From Blautia sp900556555 (GTDB lineage: Bacteria > Bacillota > Clostridia > Lachnospirales > Lachnospiraceae): 64,000 bases of DNA. This document shows, one piece after another, positions 43,546 to 53,161 of this stretch (its first letter is position 1; each line of letters starts with the position of its first letter). The translations under genes and the position numbers were made by a program. The notes under the pieces were generated by a model. The model was not told the origin of the DNA. It saw only the letters and a program-made list of their open reading frames with translations, and ran no database searches. Location of the stretch: assembly GCA_964250615.1 (NCBI GenBank), contig CAXUGM010000003.1; one strand, written 5' to 3'.

Positions 43546-44982
43546 TTTCTTCCAGGTATCCGGTACAAACAGCAGCAGCATGGGGAAGATTTCCAGCCTG
43601 CCAGCCAGCATGTCAAAAATCAGTACCAGCTTTGAACCGTCAGAGAAAATAGAAAAGTTCTGAGTAGGTCCCACCAGTTCCAATCCAGGCCCGATATTAT
43701 TTAAAGTAGCGGCAACACCGGTAAAGTTTGTGATCAGGTCAAATCCGTTAAACCCAAGGAGCAGGACAGACAATGCAAAGATCAATACATATGCGATCAT
43801 GAACACGTTGGTAGAACGCACAACTTCATGTTCCAGGGTATGGCCATCCACCTTTAACTTTTTCACCATACGTGGATGAAGAAGTGTGTGGAGCTCTTTC
43901 TGAATGGTTTTGATCAGAATGACAAAACGTGAAACTTTGATTCCGCCTCCTGTACTTCCGGCACAGGCTCCGATAAACATCAGCATCACCAGAGTTGTCT
44001 TTGCAACCTGTGGCCACATATCAAAGTCTGTTGTGGCAAATCCAGTGGTTGTTATGATAGAAGCAACCTGGAAAGAAGCATGGCGGAATACCTCTCCGAT
44101 GGTAGGGAAAAGATGACGGATATCCCATGAAATCATGAGAATTGCTGCAAGGATGATACCGAGATAGCAGCGTACTTCTGTCATCAAAAATGCCTGCCGG
44201 AATTTTTTACACAGAATAAAGAAGTAAGCATTAAAGTTAATACCAAATAGAATCATGAAAACAGTAACTACAATTTGCAGGTACGGAGAATAGCTTCCGA
44301 TACTGTCATTCTTGATTCCGAAACCACCGGTACCTGCAGTACCGAAGCTGGTAGTAAGTGCATCAAATAGCGGCATGCCGCCCAGTAAAAGAAGAATAAT
44401 TTCCAGTACAGTAAGGAAAATATAAATCAGATACAGAATCTTTGCGGTAGACTGGACAGTAGGCATCAGCTTACTGACAGAAGGACCGGGGCTTTCTGCT
44501 TTCATGAGGTTCATATTATATCCTGTTCCATGCCCTTGAACAAAGGTAAGCAGGAAAACAAGGACTCCCATACCTCCGATCCAATGGGTAAAGCTCCTCC
44601 ACATAAGAACACATTTTGGCAAGATTTCTACATCCGTAAGAATGCTGGCACCGGTGGTGGTGAAGCCGGAAACAGTTTCAAAAAGGGCATCCACAGGGTT
44701 TGTGATGGCTCCGCAGAGCAAGAACGGAACAGCCCCCATGATACTCAATACAATCCAGCTTAATGCAACTGTTACGAAGCCTTCTTTTACATAATAAATA
44801 TTATTTTCCGGTTTTTTTCTGGTCAGCAGGTAAGCCAGAATCATGCAAAACAGGGCAGTCAGGAAAAAGGCCCAGCCACTGTGTTCCTGATAAACAATAG
44901 CAGTCATACAGGGAAGTGCCATAAATGCCGCTTCAAAGGAAAGCACCTTTCCAATAATATATTTTACGATTGAATAATTCAT
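43540..44982 (-). CDS. trkH: TrkH/KtrB-family potassium uptake channel subunit
   Basis: A 480-residue membrane protein made of repeated M1-P-M2 units. Selectivity-filter-like pore segments include TVSGFTTTGASILTD, TSFGTAGTGGFGIKN, SIITTTGFATTDFDMWP and GVAATLNNIGPGLELVGP. It mediates K+ uptake together with the cytoplasmic NAD-binding subunit encoded 14 bp upstream. RBS GGAGACG precedes the ATG. Confidence 0.95.
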   Translation of the reverse strand: MNYSIVKYIIGKVLSFEAAFMALPCMTAIVYQEHSGWAFFLTALFCMILAYLLTRKKPENNIYYVKEGFVTVALSWIVLSIMGAVPFLLCGAITNPVDALFETVSGFTTTGASILTDVEILPKCVLMWRSFTHWIGGMGVLVFLLTFVQGHGTGYNMNLMKAESPGPSVSKLMPTVQSTAKILYLIYIFLTVLEIILLLLGGMPLFDALTTSFGTAGTGGFGIKNDSIGSYSPYLQIVVTVFMILFGINFNAYFFILCKKFRQAFLMTEVRCYLGIILAAILMISWDIRHLFPTIGEVFRHASFQVASIITTTGFATTDFDMWPQVAKTTLVMLMFIGACAGSTGGGIKVSRFVILIKTIQKELHTLLHPRMVKKLKVDGHTLEHEVVRSTNVFMIAYVLIFALSVLLLGFNGFDLITNFTGVAATLNNIGPGLELVGPTQNFSIFSDGSKLVLIFDMLAGRLEIFPMLLLFVPDTWKKY

Positions 44983-44996
44983 AGCGTCTCCTGTCC

Positions 44997-46358
44997 TTAT
45001 TTTTTCAGAATGTCATTTAAGTCATTGAGACCTTTTACAGAAGTAACAATGATTACCGTGTCACCGACCTGGATAGTATCCTGTCCTCTTGGAATCAGGA
45101 TGGAGCCATTGCGGTTGATACATGCAATCAGCAAATTATCTTTGGTATTTAACTGGCTTAAAGGTGTGTCTGTGATGGAAGATGCTTCTTTCACTGCAAA
45201 TTCCAGAGCCTCAGCCTGGTTATCCAGAATATGGTAAAGGGTCTCTACATTGCTGCTGCTTAAAGAATTTTCCATGGCACGAACATACTGTAGAATGTAG
45301 TCTGCCGTAATATATTTTGGATAAATAACGCTTCCGATATCCAATCCGTCAATAATGTCATCAAAGGAAATCCTTGTGACTTTTGAGACTAATTTAGCCT
45401 TGGAGTTTTTCTTGGCAAACAGGGAAAGGAAAATATTTTCCTCATCCATGCTGGTAAGGGTGATAAAGGCTTCGGTCTGAGTCAGTCCTTCTTGAAGAAG
45501 AAGTTTTTTATCCGTACCGTCTCCATGGATGATGGTAGCTTCCGGCAAAAGTTCGCTTAGTTCCTGACAGCGCTGTGGATTGTTTTCTACAATACGCACT
45601 TTAATCTTCAAATCAATGAGAAGAGAAGCCAGGTAATAACCAAGAGTTCCTCCGCCTACAATCAGAGCATTTTTTACCTGATGGGTAGGTACGCCCACTT
45701 TCTTAAAGAAGAAAGCAGAATTTTTCGGGGAAGCAATAATGGAAATCAAGTCATTATCCTGCAGGACAAAATTTCCGGAAGGAATAAATACTTCTTTTCC
45801 TCTTTGCACGCCGCAAATCAGAATATTACAGCGGAGCTTGTCAACAATTTCTACAATGGTCATACCGCCCAGCTTGAATTCCGGAAGCAATTTGAATTTT
45901 AAAAGCTCTACTCTGCCCTTTGCAAATGTATCCAGCTCAATGGCAGAAGGAAAGCGCAGCAGACGGGAAATCTCAATGGCAGAAGCCAGTTCCGGGTTAA
46001 TGATCATGGTAATGCCAAGACTTTTCCGGATGAAAGCACGTTCTTTGTTATACAATGGATTCCGGACTCTGGCGATGGTATGACATTTGCTTACTTTTTT
46101 TGCGATTACACAACATAAAAGATTCAGCTCGTCAGATCCTGTTACGGCAATGAGAAGATGAGCATCTTCAATTCCTGCATCAGATAAGACGTTGATACTC
46201 GCTCCATTGTCAACAATTCCCATTACGTCAATAGATTCGGAAAGTTGTTGTATTTTTTGAGGACTTTTGTCAATAACAACAAGGTCATGCTGTTCGGAAC
46301 TTAATTGTTCTGCAAGGGTGCTTCCGATTTTTCCGCATCCTACAATAATGATTTTCAT
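44997..46358 (-). CDS. trkA: TrkA potassium uptake regulatory subunit
   Basis: A 453-residue peripheral protein with two RCK_N (Rossmann) domains (IIVGCGKIGSTLAEQLSS at ~3-20 and ALIVGGGTLGYYLASLL at ~228-244), each followed by a TrkA_C domain. It binds NAD(H) or ATP and gates TrkH. It is the first gene of the trkAH operon. GGAGGT lies upstream of its start, followed by a ~180-bp divergent gap with the DUF6472 gene. Confidence 0.95.
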   Translation of the reverse strand: MKIIIVGCGKIGSTLAEQLSSEQHDLVVIDKSPQKIQQLSESIDVMGIVDNGASINVLSDAGIEDAHLLIAVTGSDELNLLCCVIAKKVSKCHTIARVRNPLYNKERAFIRKSLGITMIINPELASAIEISRLLRFPSAIELDTFAKGRVELLKFKLLPEFKLGGMTIVEIVDKLRCNILICGVQRGKEVFIPSGNFVLQDNDLISIIASPKNSAFFFKKVGVPTHQVKNALIVGGGTLGYYLASLLIDLKIKVRIVENNPQRCQELSELLPEATIIHGDGTDKKLLLQEGLTQTEAFITLTSMDEENIFLSLFAKKNSKAKLVSKVTRISFDDIIDGLDIGSVIYPKYITADYILQYVRAMENSLSSSNVETLYHILDNQAEALEFAVKEASSITDTPLSQLNTKDNLLIACINRNGSILIPRGQDTIQVGDTVIIVTSVKGLNDLNDILKK

Positions 46359-46473
46359 AGGTAACCTCCATGTAAAGTCATATAAAGATAGTATTAAAAA
46401 AATATATTTGATATTAAAAATCTATAAAGGCATGAATTATTATAACACTACTGTAGTTATTTGCAATGGATAT

Positions 46474-46502
46474 TTGACAAGTATTCTGGTTTTTGTTATA
46501 CC
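46474..46502 (+). promoter_or_regulatory. Sigma-A type promoter for the small Cys protein gene
   Basis: TTGACA (46474-46479) and TATACC (46497-46502) with a 17-bp spacer, 35 bp before the start codon. Confidence 0.6.
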
Positions 46503-46536
46503 TAGAAGAAAAGCCTATAAAAGGGGATGTGAAATC

Positions 46537-46731
46537 ATGAAAAAGCAGGGGAAACGCTCAGCAGGATGTGAATATTGCAGCAATTATATTTATGATGAAG
46601 AATTTGGATATTATATTTGTGATGTAAACCTTGACGAAGATGAAATGAGCCGTTTTTTGTCCGACACATTTTATAACTGCCCGTATTTTCAGATGAATGA
46701 TGAGTATAAAATTGTGCGGAAGCAGATGTAA
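46537..46731 (+). CDS. Small cysteine-containing protein (DUF6472-like)
   Basis: A 64-residue protein with C11-x2-C14, C28 and C48, probably a small zinc-binding fold, and a conserved YDEEFGYYICDVNLDEDEM segment. Similar short proteins are widespread in Lachnospiraceae beside proA or trk genes; their function is unknown. The start at 46537 follows AAGGGG. The frame continues upstream to 46267 without a start context. Confidence 0.8.
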   Translation: MKKQGKRSAGCEYCSNYIYDEEFGYYICDVNLDEDEMSRFLSDTFYNCPYFQMNDEYKIVRKQM

Positions 46732-46825
46732 AGAGAATAGAAAGTACCTTGCCGATTTATCATTGCAGGATGATGAAATTCAAGGTATAATAGGTGCAAA
46801 ATCTGAAAGAAAAGAGGCGGTAGGG

Positions 46826-48109
46826 ATGGATATCAGAAGTGAAGTCAAAATTATGAAGGAAGATAGCCCGCAGATGGCAGCCTTGTCATTAGAAGTGAGA
46901 AATCAGGCACTTCTGGCAGCAGCAGATGCTCTTTTGAAAGAGAAAGAACAGATATTTGCAGCCAATCAGGAGGACATGGAGGCAGCAGAGCAGGCGGGAA
47001 TTCCTAATGCAGTGATGAAACGTTTGAAATTTGATGAACATAAATTAGAAGATGTATTAAACGGAATCCAGGAACTGGTCAAGCTTCCTGATCCATTATC
47101 CAAGATCCAGCTTGCAAGGCAGCTAGACGAAGGTCTTGAGCTGTACCGGGTTTCTTGCCCTATTGGTGTGATTGGGATTATCTTTGAGGCGCGACCGGAT
47201 GCATTGGTGCAGATTTCTTCTCTCTGCATAAAAAGTGGGAACTGTGCAGTGTTAAAGGGCGGAAAAGAAACAGCCAGAACCAACAAAGTACTGTTTAGAC
47301 TGATTTATGACGCCGTCACAGCAGCGGGACTTCCAAAAGGCTGCATGCTCCAGGCTGAGCAGCACCAGGAGATTGATGAGCTTCTGTCCTGTCATGATTG
47401 TGTGGATTTACTGATTCCAAGAGGTTCCAATCAATTTGTACAGTATATTATGAATCATACCAAGATTCCGGTCATGGGACATGCAGATGGTGTCTGCCAT
47501 ATTTATGTGGATGAAGACTTTGATATGGAAAAGGCAGTTCCTATTGTTGTGGATGCAAAAACACAGTACACCGCAGCCTGCAATACTATGGAAACTCTTT
47601 TGGTGAACAGAAAATCAGCGGAGGCATTTTTGCCGGCAGCAGCAAAAGCACTGACAGAAGCAGGAGTAAAACTCAGGGGAACCGAGGAAGTAAGCAGGCT
47701 GATTTCCTGTGAAATCATGGGTGAAGATGAGTTTAACACAGAATATCTGGATTTGATTCTTTCTATTAAATTGGTGGAAAACCTGGAAGAGGCTGTGAAG
47801 CACATTAATACCTTTGGTTCTCACCACACAGATTGTATCATCACAGAAAATCAGGAGCATGCTCAGACTTTTATGCAGCTGGTGGATTCTGCAGGAGTTT
47901 ATCAAAACTGTTCCACAAGATTTGCAGATGGATTCCGCTATGGATTCGGTGCAGAGGTTGGAATCAGTACCGGAAAAATCCATGCAAGAGGACCGGTTGG
48001 TCTGGAGGGGCTGGTGACTTATAAATATAAATTATTTGGAAAAGGCCATATTGTAGGAGATTATGCTTCCGGTAAAAGAAGCTTTTCTTTCAAAGATTTG
48101 GACTGCTAA
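46826..48109 (+). CDS. proA: Gamma-glutamyl phosphate reductase ProA
   Basis: A 427-residue NADPH-dependent enzyme of proline synthesis. The catalytic Cys lies in TQYTAACNTMETLLV (~254-268); FEARPDALVQ and KGGKETARTNK are conserved NADPH/substrate segments, and SNQFVQYIM follows. The frame begins at 46697 but GAGGCGGTAGGG places the start at 46826. proB is not adjacent, although it often precedes proA, and must lie elsewhere. Confidence 0.95.
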   Translation: MDIRSEVKIMKEDSPQMAALSLEVRNQALLAAADALLKEKEQIFAANQEDMEAAEQAGIPNAVMKRLKFDEHKLEDVLNGIQELVKLPDPLSKIQLARQLDEGLELYRVSCPIGVIGIIFEARPDALVQISSLCIKSGNCAVLKGGKETARTNKVLFRLIYDAVTAAGLPKGCMLQAEQHQEIDELLSCHDCVDLLIPRGSNQFVQYIMNHTKIPVMGHADGVCHIYVDEDFDMEKAVPIVVDAKTQYTAACNTMETLLVNRKSAEAFLPAAAKALTEAGVKLRGTEEVSRLISCEIMGEDEFNTEYLDLILSIKLVENLEEAVKHINTFGSHHTDCIITENQEHAQTFMQLVDSAGVYQNCSTRFADGFRYGFGAEVGISTGKIHARGPVGLEGLVTYKYKLFGKGHIVGDYASGKRSFSFKDLDC

Positions 48110-48112
48110 AGG

Positions 48113-48925
48113 ATGATTATGAAAAAAATGAAAACCATAGGCATCAGCCTGCTTCCTGTATGCTCCTGGCTTCTGGTTCAGGTTATCGTGTCAGCAGGAG
48201 GTGCCATGATACTGTTTCTGCTTCCGGCTATTCTCCGTATGATGGGTTTGAATGACTCCGGGATTATGGCATATCTTGAGCGGGAATATCTTTATCTGAT
48301 CTCGGTTGCCATGAATGCTGTTTTTTTGATACCCGGATTTTTCTGGTACCGTTTTCTGGTGCGGAAAGAAGCGTGTACAGAACAGGGAAAAGCTGTTTTT
48401 CATTTCAGGGCATGGATGCGTCTGCTGCTTTTTGGAATGTGCCTGCAGCTGGTAGTAAGCCTGTTTTTATCCGGTGCAGAGATTTTATTTCCAAAGATCA
48501 TGGAAAATTATGGACAGGTGATGGAAAGCCTTGGGGTGAATAAGCCCAGCTTTTGGTCAGCACTGTATGTAGCTATTTTAGCACCGGTTACGGAAGAATT
48601 GATTTTCCGCGGGCTGACCTTAAAGATTTTGCAGAGGGCATTTCCTTTTACTGTGGCAAATGTGATTCAGGCATTTTATTTTGCTGTCATACATGGAAAT
48701 CTGGTTCAGGGACTTTATGCGTTTGTCATTGGCCTGCTTCTTGGTAAGATTGCAGAGAAGTATGGCACATTAAAGGGCTCTGTCCTATGTCATTTTTCGG
48801 TGAATGTATCAGGCTTGCTCCTTGGCAGTATTCCTATGGGCTTGCCGGCTATGGCGGCAGGGGCAGTTGCTCTTGCATGCCTGATTGTATTACTCAGGGA
48901 CAGGGATACCATACAAATAGAATAG
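48113..48925 (+). CDS. CPBP-family intramembrane metalloprotease
   Basis: A 270-residue membrane protein with ~8 helices. The CAAX-protease/bacteriocin-processing motifs are APVTEELIFRGLTLKIL (EExxxR), FYFAVIHGNLVQGLYAF (FxxxH) and the final HFSVNVSG. ATG 48113 is very close to the RBS; ATG 48119 has better spacing (AAAGG upstream), so the protein may be 268 residues. It lies 3 bp after proA. Its substrate is unknown. Confidence 0.85.
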   Translation: MIMKKMKTIGISLLPVCSWLLVQVIVSAGGAMILFLLPAILRMMGLNDSGIMAYLEREYLYLISVAMNAVFLIPGFFWYRFLVRKEACTEQGKAVFHFRAWMRLLLFGMCLQLVVSLFLSGAEILFPKIMENYGQVMESLGVNKPSFWSALYVAILAPVTEELIFRGLTLKILQRAFPFTVANVIQAFYFAVIHGNLVQGLYAFVIGLLLGKIAEKYGTLKGSVLCHFSVNVSGLLLGSIPMGLPAMAAGAVALACLIVLLRDRDTIQIE

Positions 48926-49013
48926 AGACAGAAATTTTGAAAGCTGTTATTTTGCATGAAAACATGCGGATGACAGCTTTTTTGTTGTGTTAAAACAAGA
49001 ATTGAAAATATAG

Positions 49014-49065
49014 TTGACAACTTTCTTTGTCATATGCTAGAATGAATGACAAGAAAAGTTGTCAA
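49014..49065 (+). promoter_or_regulatory. Promoter embedded in a 20-bp palindromic operator of the XRE/ABC operon
   Basis: TTGACA (49014-49019) and TAGAAT (49038-49043) with an 18-bp spacer form the promoter. TTGACAACTTTCTTTGTCAT (49014-49033) and its near-complement ATGACAAGAAAAGTTGTCAA (49046-49065) flank the -10 as an inverted repeat with about one mismatch. Binding of a dimeric repressor, most simply the XRE protein itself, would block both promoter boxes. Confidence 0.75.
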
Positions 49066-49111
49066 AATGACAGGGAATCTTGTCATAGAATCAATAGAAG
49101 GGAGAACAAAT

Positions 49112-49327
49112 GTGCCGTTATACAATTGCTTAAAAGAATACAGAGCCAGGTTAGGAATTAATCAGCAGGAGCTTGGCAGGCGGGTGGGAGCATCAAGGCA
49201 GACCATCAGCCTCATTGAAAGAGGCGATTATTCCCCGTCGGTGACGCTGGCGTTGAAGATCGCCAGAGAGTGTAATGCCACGGTAGAAGAAATTTTCAGT
49301 TATGAAGAAGGAGAAGAAGATGAGTAA
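49112..49327 (+). CDS. XRE-family HTH regulator (short form)
   Basis: A 71-residue DNA-binding protein starting with GTG at 49112 after GAAGGGAG, with the single XRE HTH (INQQELGRRVGASRQTISLIERGDYSPSVTLALKIARECN) and an acidic tail. The open frame extends to 49046 but there lies inside the operator. The stop overlaps the next gene by 8 bp, so this is the first gene of a four-gene exporter operon and the likely autorepressor. Confidence 0.85.
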   Translation: MPLYNCLKEYRARLGINQQELGRRVGASRQTISLIERGDYSPSVTLALKIARECNATVEEIFSYEEGEEDE

Positions 49328-50081
49328 AATGAAAGAAACAGGAAGAAAGGCAGGTTTTCTGCAGACAGGTCTGATGATGCTCATAGGTGCTATTATTGGT
49401 GGAGGCGGAAGTATGTTATTTTTTCTGTATGGAGAACCTTTACGGGAAAGTCTGAAGAGGCTGGCGTTTTCTATATTTAGATTTAGCAGTATTGCATTGA
49501 TAATTTTATCTATCTGCTCCTGTCTGATCAGCACATTCTTAGTTTTAAAAGCCAGAAAAAAACATAAACAATGGGATGGGGAGGAAGAAGAACAGGCAGA
49601 ACAGATAGCAAAGTCTTATGAGCTTTATCAGGCTGTGATGTCTTTTCTCAGTGTTTTTGGCATCTGCCTGTCCGGTATCGTGATTTCCGATATGTACCGG
49701 AATTATTCTATGGCAAATAACTGTGCAATTTTATGTTTTGCAGCAGCAACGCTCTGGATTCTTTTTGCCATGGACAGAATGGTGAAGTACAGAAAGAAGC
49801 TGAATCCTGAGAAAAAAGGGAATATTTTTAGCTGGAATTATGATAAGGAATGGCTGGCAAGCTGTGACGAGAGGGAACGGATGCAGGTGTTCCGGGCAGG
49901 ATATGCGGTGTATGTGAAATCAAATATTTTATATCTGATCATTTTTATCTGTTTGATTTTGACTTCTGTTATTTTTGACCTTGGGATTGCCCCGTTTTTG
50001 GTACTTTTAGTAATCTGGTGCTCACAGATTTTAATGTTTACTTATTACAGCAGGAAAAGATGCATGAAAGGAGAGGAGTAA
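49320..50081 (+). CDS. Membrane protein of the ABC exporter operon (function unknown)
   Basis: A 253-residue protein with a pair of N-terminal helices (~14-65), two central helices (~95-145) and a C-terminal pair (~195-245) separated by charged segments. Start 49320 follows AAGGAGAAGAAG; the frame's earlier ATG (49302) lacks one. Short XRE regulators of this type often precede DUF3169-like membrane proteins and NatA/NatB-like ABC genes. I infer an accessory or sensor role but cannot confirm the domain. Confidence 0.65.
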   Translation: MSKMKETGRKAGFLQTGLMMLIGAIIGGGGSMLFFLYGEPLRESLKRLAFSIFRFSSIALIILSICSCLISTFLVLKARKKHKQWDGEEEEQAEQIAKSYELYQAVMSFLSVFGICLSGIVISDMYRNYSMANNCAILCFAAATLWILFAMDRMVKYRKKLNPEKKGNIFSWNYDKEWLASCDERERMQVFRAGYAVYVKSNILYLIIFICLILTSVIFDLGIAPFLVLLVIWCSQILMFTYYSRKRCMKGEE

Positions 50082-50084
50082 GGT

Positions 50085-50981
50085 ATGGGACTGATTGTAG
50101 AAGAATTGACAAAAAAATTCGGAGAAAAGACAGCGGTGGATCATTTATCCTTTTCTATGGAAAGTCCGGGAGTCTTTGGACTTTTGGGAACTAATGGAGC
50201 CGGAAAGACAACAACCATCCGGAATATCTTAGGAATTATGACTCCGGATACAGGTTCGGCAACATGGAATGGAACCAGGATTACCAGAGAAACTCTGGCT
50301 TATGGATATCTTCCGGAGGAGCGGGGGATTTATATGAAAACAAAAGTCCTGGAGCAGCTGGTCTATTTTGGGATGTTAAGAGGAATGAAGAAAGAAGCAG
50401 CAAAAAAAGCAGCTCTTAGCTACATGGAGCGTCTGCAGGTGACAGAGTATCAAAACATTCCGGCAGAGAAATTGTCGAAAGGAAACCAGCAGAAAATCCA
50501 GCTGATTGCAGCCATTATCCATAATCCAAGACTGATTTTCCTGGATGAGCCATTTTCGGGACTAGATCCGGTAAATGCCCAGATACTGAGGCAGCTTGTA
50601 CGGGAGCTGGTGGAGGAAGGAAAATATATTATTCTGAGTACGCACCAGATGGAAACCGTAGAAGAATACTGTAAAGAACTGGTGATTCTCGATAAAGGGA
50701 AAACCATACTAAAAGGCAATCTGCAGGAAATCAAAGAGGGATATGGACACACTAATCTGGTTGTGAGGACAAAAGAGGATGTCAGTGCCATAGCAAGGGA
50801 AACAGGACTGAAATTGTTTGAAGAAAGAGCATCGGAGACAGAGTATAAGATACATGGAGACAAAATGGCATATCTGTTTTTGAAACGGATGCTGAGTGCA
50901 GGGATTTATCCACTGAAATTTGAAATCCGTGAACCATCCTTACAGGAGATTTTTGTGAGAAAGGCAGGGGAAAGAGTATGA
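50085..50981 (+). CDS. ABC transporter ATPase (NatA-like)
   Basis: A 298-residue ABC ATPase. Walker A is GTNGAGKTT (~36-44), the signature is KLSKGNQQK (~126), Walker B is LIFLDEPFSGLD (~152) and the His-switch lies in ILSTHQMETVEEY. The C-terminal ~80 residues form the extra domain common to NatA-type exporters. It overlaps the permease gene by 4 bp and is translationally coupled. Confidence 0.92.
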   Translation: MGLIVEELTKKFGEKTAVDHLSFSMESPGVFGLLGTNGAGKTTTIRNILGIMTPDTGSATWNGTRITRETLAYGYLPEERGIYMKTKVLEQLVYFGMLRGMKKEAAKKAALSYMERLQVTEYQNIPAEKLSKGNQQKIQLIAAIIHNPRLIFLDEPFSGLDPVNAQILRQLVRELVEEGKYIILSTHQMETVEEYCKELVILDKGKTILKGNLQEIKEGYGHTNLVVRTKEDVSAIARETGLKLFEERASETEYKIHGDKMAYLFLKRMLSAGIYPLKFEIREPSLQEIFVRKAGERV

Positions 50982-52252
50982 GACAGGTGTTTACGGTATT
51001 TGCCTATACCTTCAAAGAAGGAATTCGGAAAAAAGCGTTCTGGGTGTCCACAGCTATTATCATGGCCTTGATTGTTCTGCTGTGTTTCGCACCGAGAATC
51101 ATTACTGCCTTTGAGGCACAGGAGAGTGCTAAGAAGAACCAGGCAGCAGGAGAGATCCAGACAGAAGCAGGGAAAGAGGGAATCTGTTATTTTATAGATG
51201 AGACAGGTGTTTTTGAGAAAAATCTGGCTGCCTTCCAGGCAGTTTACCCGGACTTACTGTTCCAGGCAGCAGATGTCAGTGAACTGGAAACTTTGAAGGA
51301 AGATGTAGCAGAGAATGAGAAACACTCTATTTTTTATGTTGAAGACCAGGAGGGGCTTCCTTTCTTTCATGTGATTAATACCAACTTTATGAAGGGAATC
51401 AATACAGAGTTGATGGTAGAGACAGGAACGGCAGTCTGGCAGTCTGCGTTTCTTACCGGACAGGGGCTTTCTAAGGAGACTATTGCAGCATCTCAGACAC
51501 CGCCCGGCTATGCGGAAGAGGCTGCAGGTACTATGAGCCTGACCGGTTATGTACTGGGGCTTGTCATGACATTTGTGATGTTTTTTGCTGTTTATTATTA
51601 TGGATACGGTGTAGCCATGTCTGTGGCGTCCGAAAAAACATCAAGGGTAATGGAAACCCTGATTATTTCAGCAAAGCCGTCCAGGATTCTCATAGGAAAG
51701 TGCCTTGCCATGGGAGCTGTGGGACTTCTTCAGTTAGTGGGGCTTCTGGGATTTGGTTTGGGTTGTTACAGTATTCTGATGCCGGATGGATTCCGGATTC
51801 ACGGCATTGAAATCAGTCTCAGCGGTTTTGGCGCAGAAACCATCCTGGTACTGGTGTTGTATTTCATTCTTGGATATGCCCTTTATGCGGTACTGAATTC
51901 CGTGTGCGGTGCAGCTGTAAGCAAGGTAGAAGATTTGAATTCTGCTATGATGCCGGTTTCCATCATTGTGGTGATTGGATTTTATCTGGGATATTTTACC
52001 TCTGTGGCAGGAGGAGGAAGCAATGCTCTGTCAAAATTAGCACTGTACCTTCCGATTTCTTCACCTTTTGCCGTGCCGTTTAAGATTCTTACGGGAGATA
52101 TCGCGACACAGGAATTGCTGATATCTATGGGAATCCTGGCAGCAGCTATTGTTGTGGTTGCAGCACTTTCTGCAAGAATTTACAGTGCGTCTGTTATGCA
52201 TTACGGAAATCCATTGAAATGGAAAGACCTTCGGAAAATGAAGACAAATTAA
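50978..52252 (+). CDS. ABC transporter permease (NatB/ABC-2 type)
   Basis: A 424-residue permease with an N-terminal helix (~22-42), a large extracellular domain (~43-185) and five C-terminal helices including YGYGVAMSVASEKTSRVMETLIISAKPSRILIGK (the coupling segment typical of NatB). It probably exports Na+, a drug or a peptide. The XRE/membrane/ATPase/permease set resembles self-regulated stress exporters. A T-rich stretch at 52275-52310 follows, without a clear hairpin. Confidence 0.9.
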   Translation: MRQVFTVFAYTFKEGIRKKAFWVSTAIIMALIVLLCFAPRIITAFEAQESAKKNQAAGEIQTEAGKEGICYFIDETGVFEKNLAAFQAVYPDLLFQAADVSELETLKEDVAENEKHSIFYVEDQEGLPFFHVINTNFMKGINTELMVETGTAVWQSAFLTGQGLSKETIAASQTPPGYAEEAAGTMSLTGYVLGLVMTFVMFFAVYYYGYGVAMSVASEKTSRVMETLIISAKPSRILIGKCLAMGAVGLLQLVGLLGFGLGCYSILMPDGFRIHGIEISLSGFGAETILVLVLYFILGYALYAVLNSVCGAAVSKVEDLNSAMMPVSIIVVIGFYLGYFTSVAGGGSNALSKLALYLPISSPFAVPFKILTGDIATQELLISMGILAAAIVVVAALSARIYSASVMHYGNPLKWKDLRKMKTN

Positions 52253-52388
52253 AACTCAAGTGGCTCTTGGAAGCAATTTTCTCTTTTCTATTTTTTCTTC
52301 GGGAAATGGATATACGGCGGCCTCTTTTTTGATTGCAAGGCTACAGCTTTCATGGTAGTATTATTTGGTACAGAAAGGATGTGCTGAT

Positions 52389-53150
52389 ATGAGTTCTTAT
52401 GAGAGCTTTGCCAGGGTTTATGATTTGTTTATGGATAATATTCCTTATGAACAGTGGTGTGAATATCTTGCAGGACTATTGAAAGAATATGGAATCACAG
52501 ACGGGCTAGTGCTGGAGCTGGGGTGTGGAACTGGAAATATTACCAGACTTTTAGCAGATAAGGGATATGACATGATTGGTGTGGACAATGCTCCAGATAT
52601 GCTGGAAATTGCCATGGAAAAGAAGGAAACAGAGGGACAGGATATATTATATCTTTTGCAGGATATGCGGGAATTTGAACTGTATGGAACTGTAAAAGCT
52701 GTTGTATCCATCTGTGACAGCATGAATTATATTATAGAAGAAGAGGATCTTTTGGAGGTCTTCCGGCTGGTGAACAACTATCTGGATCCCAAGGGAATTT
52801 TCATTTTTGACATGAATACAGAGTATAAGTACAGAGAAATTCTGGGTGAAAATACTATAGCGGAGAACCGGGAAGATGCCAGCTTTATCTGGGATAATTA
52901 TTATGATGAAGAAGAGCAGATCAATGAATATGATCTGGCACTTTTTATTCCAGAGGAAATACAGGGAGAAACATTATACAGAAAGTATGAAGAAGTCCAC
53001 TACCAGAGAGCCTATTCTATGGAAACAGTGAAAAATCTTCTGGAACAGGCAGGGATGGAGTTTGTGACCGTGTATGATGCATTTACGCACCATGCACCAC
53101 AAGAAGATAGTGAACGTGTATATATCATTGCAAGAGAAAAGGGAAAATAA
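52389..53150 (+). CDS. SAM-dependent class I methyltransferase
   Basis: A 253-residue methyltransferase with SAM-binding motif I VLELGCGTGNITRLL (~40-54), IGVDNAPDMLEIA (motif II) and VVSICDSMNYI (~105). The start at 52389 follows AAGGATGTGCTG; the frame is open from 52365. It precedes hslO by 11 bp. The substrate is unknown, but such genes in Clostridia often sit beside hslO. Confidence 0.85.
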   Translation: MSSYESFARVYDLFMDNIPYEQWCEYLAGLLKEYGITDGLVLELGCGTGNITRLLADKGYDMIGVDNAPDMLEIAMEKKETEGQDILYLLQDMREFELYGTVKAVVSICDSMNYIIEEEDLLEVFRLVNNYLDPKGIFIFDMNTEYKYREILGENTIAENREDASFIWDNYYDEEEQINEYDLALFIPEEIQGETLYRKYEEVHYQRAYSMETVKNLLEQAGMEFVTVYDAFTHHAPQEDSERVYIIAREKGK

Positions 53151-53161
53151 AGGAGAATAAC

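Noticed and set aside
49046..49111. Longer XRE protein starting at ATG 49046
   Set aside because: That ATG lies within the operator and at the expected transcription start; GTG 49112 has the RBS.
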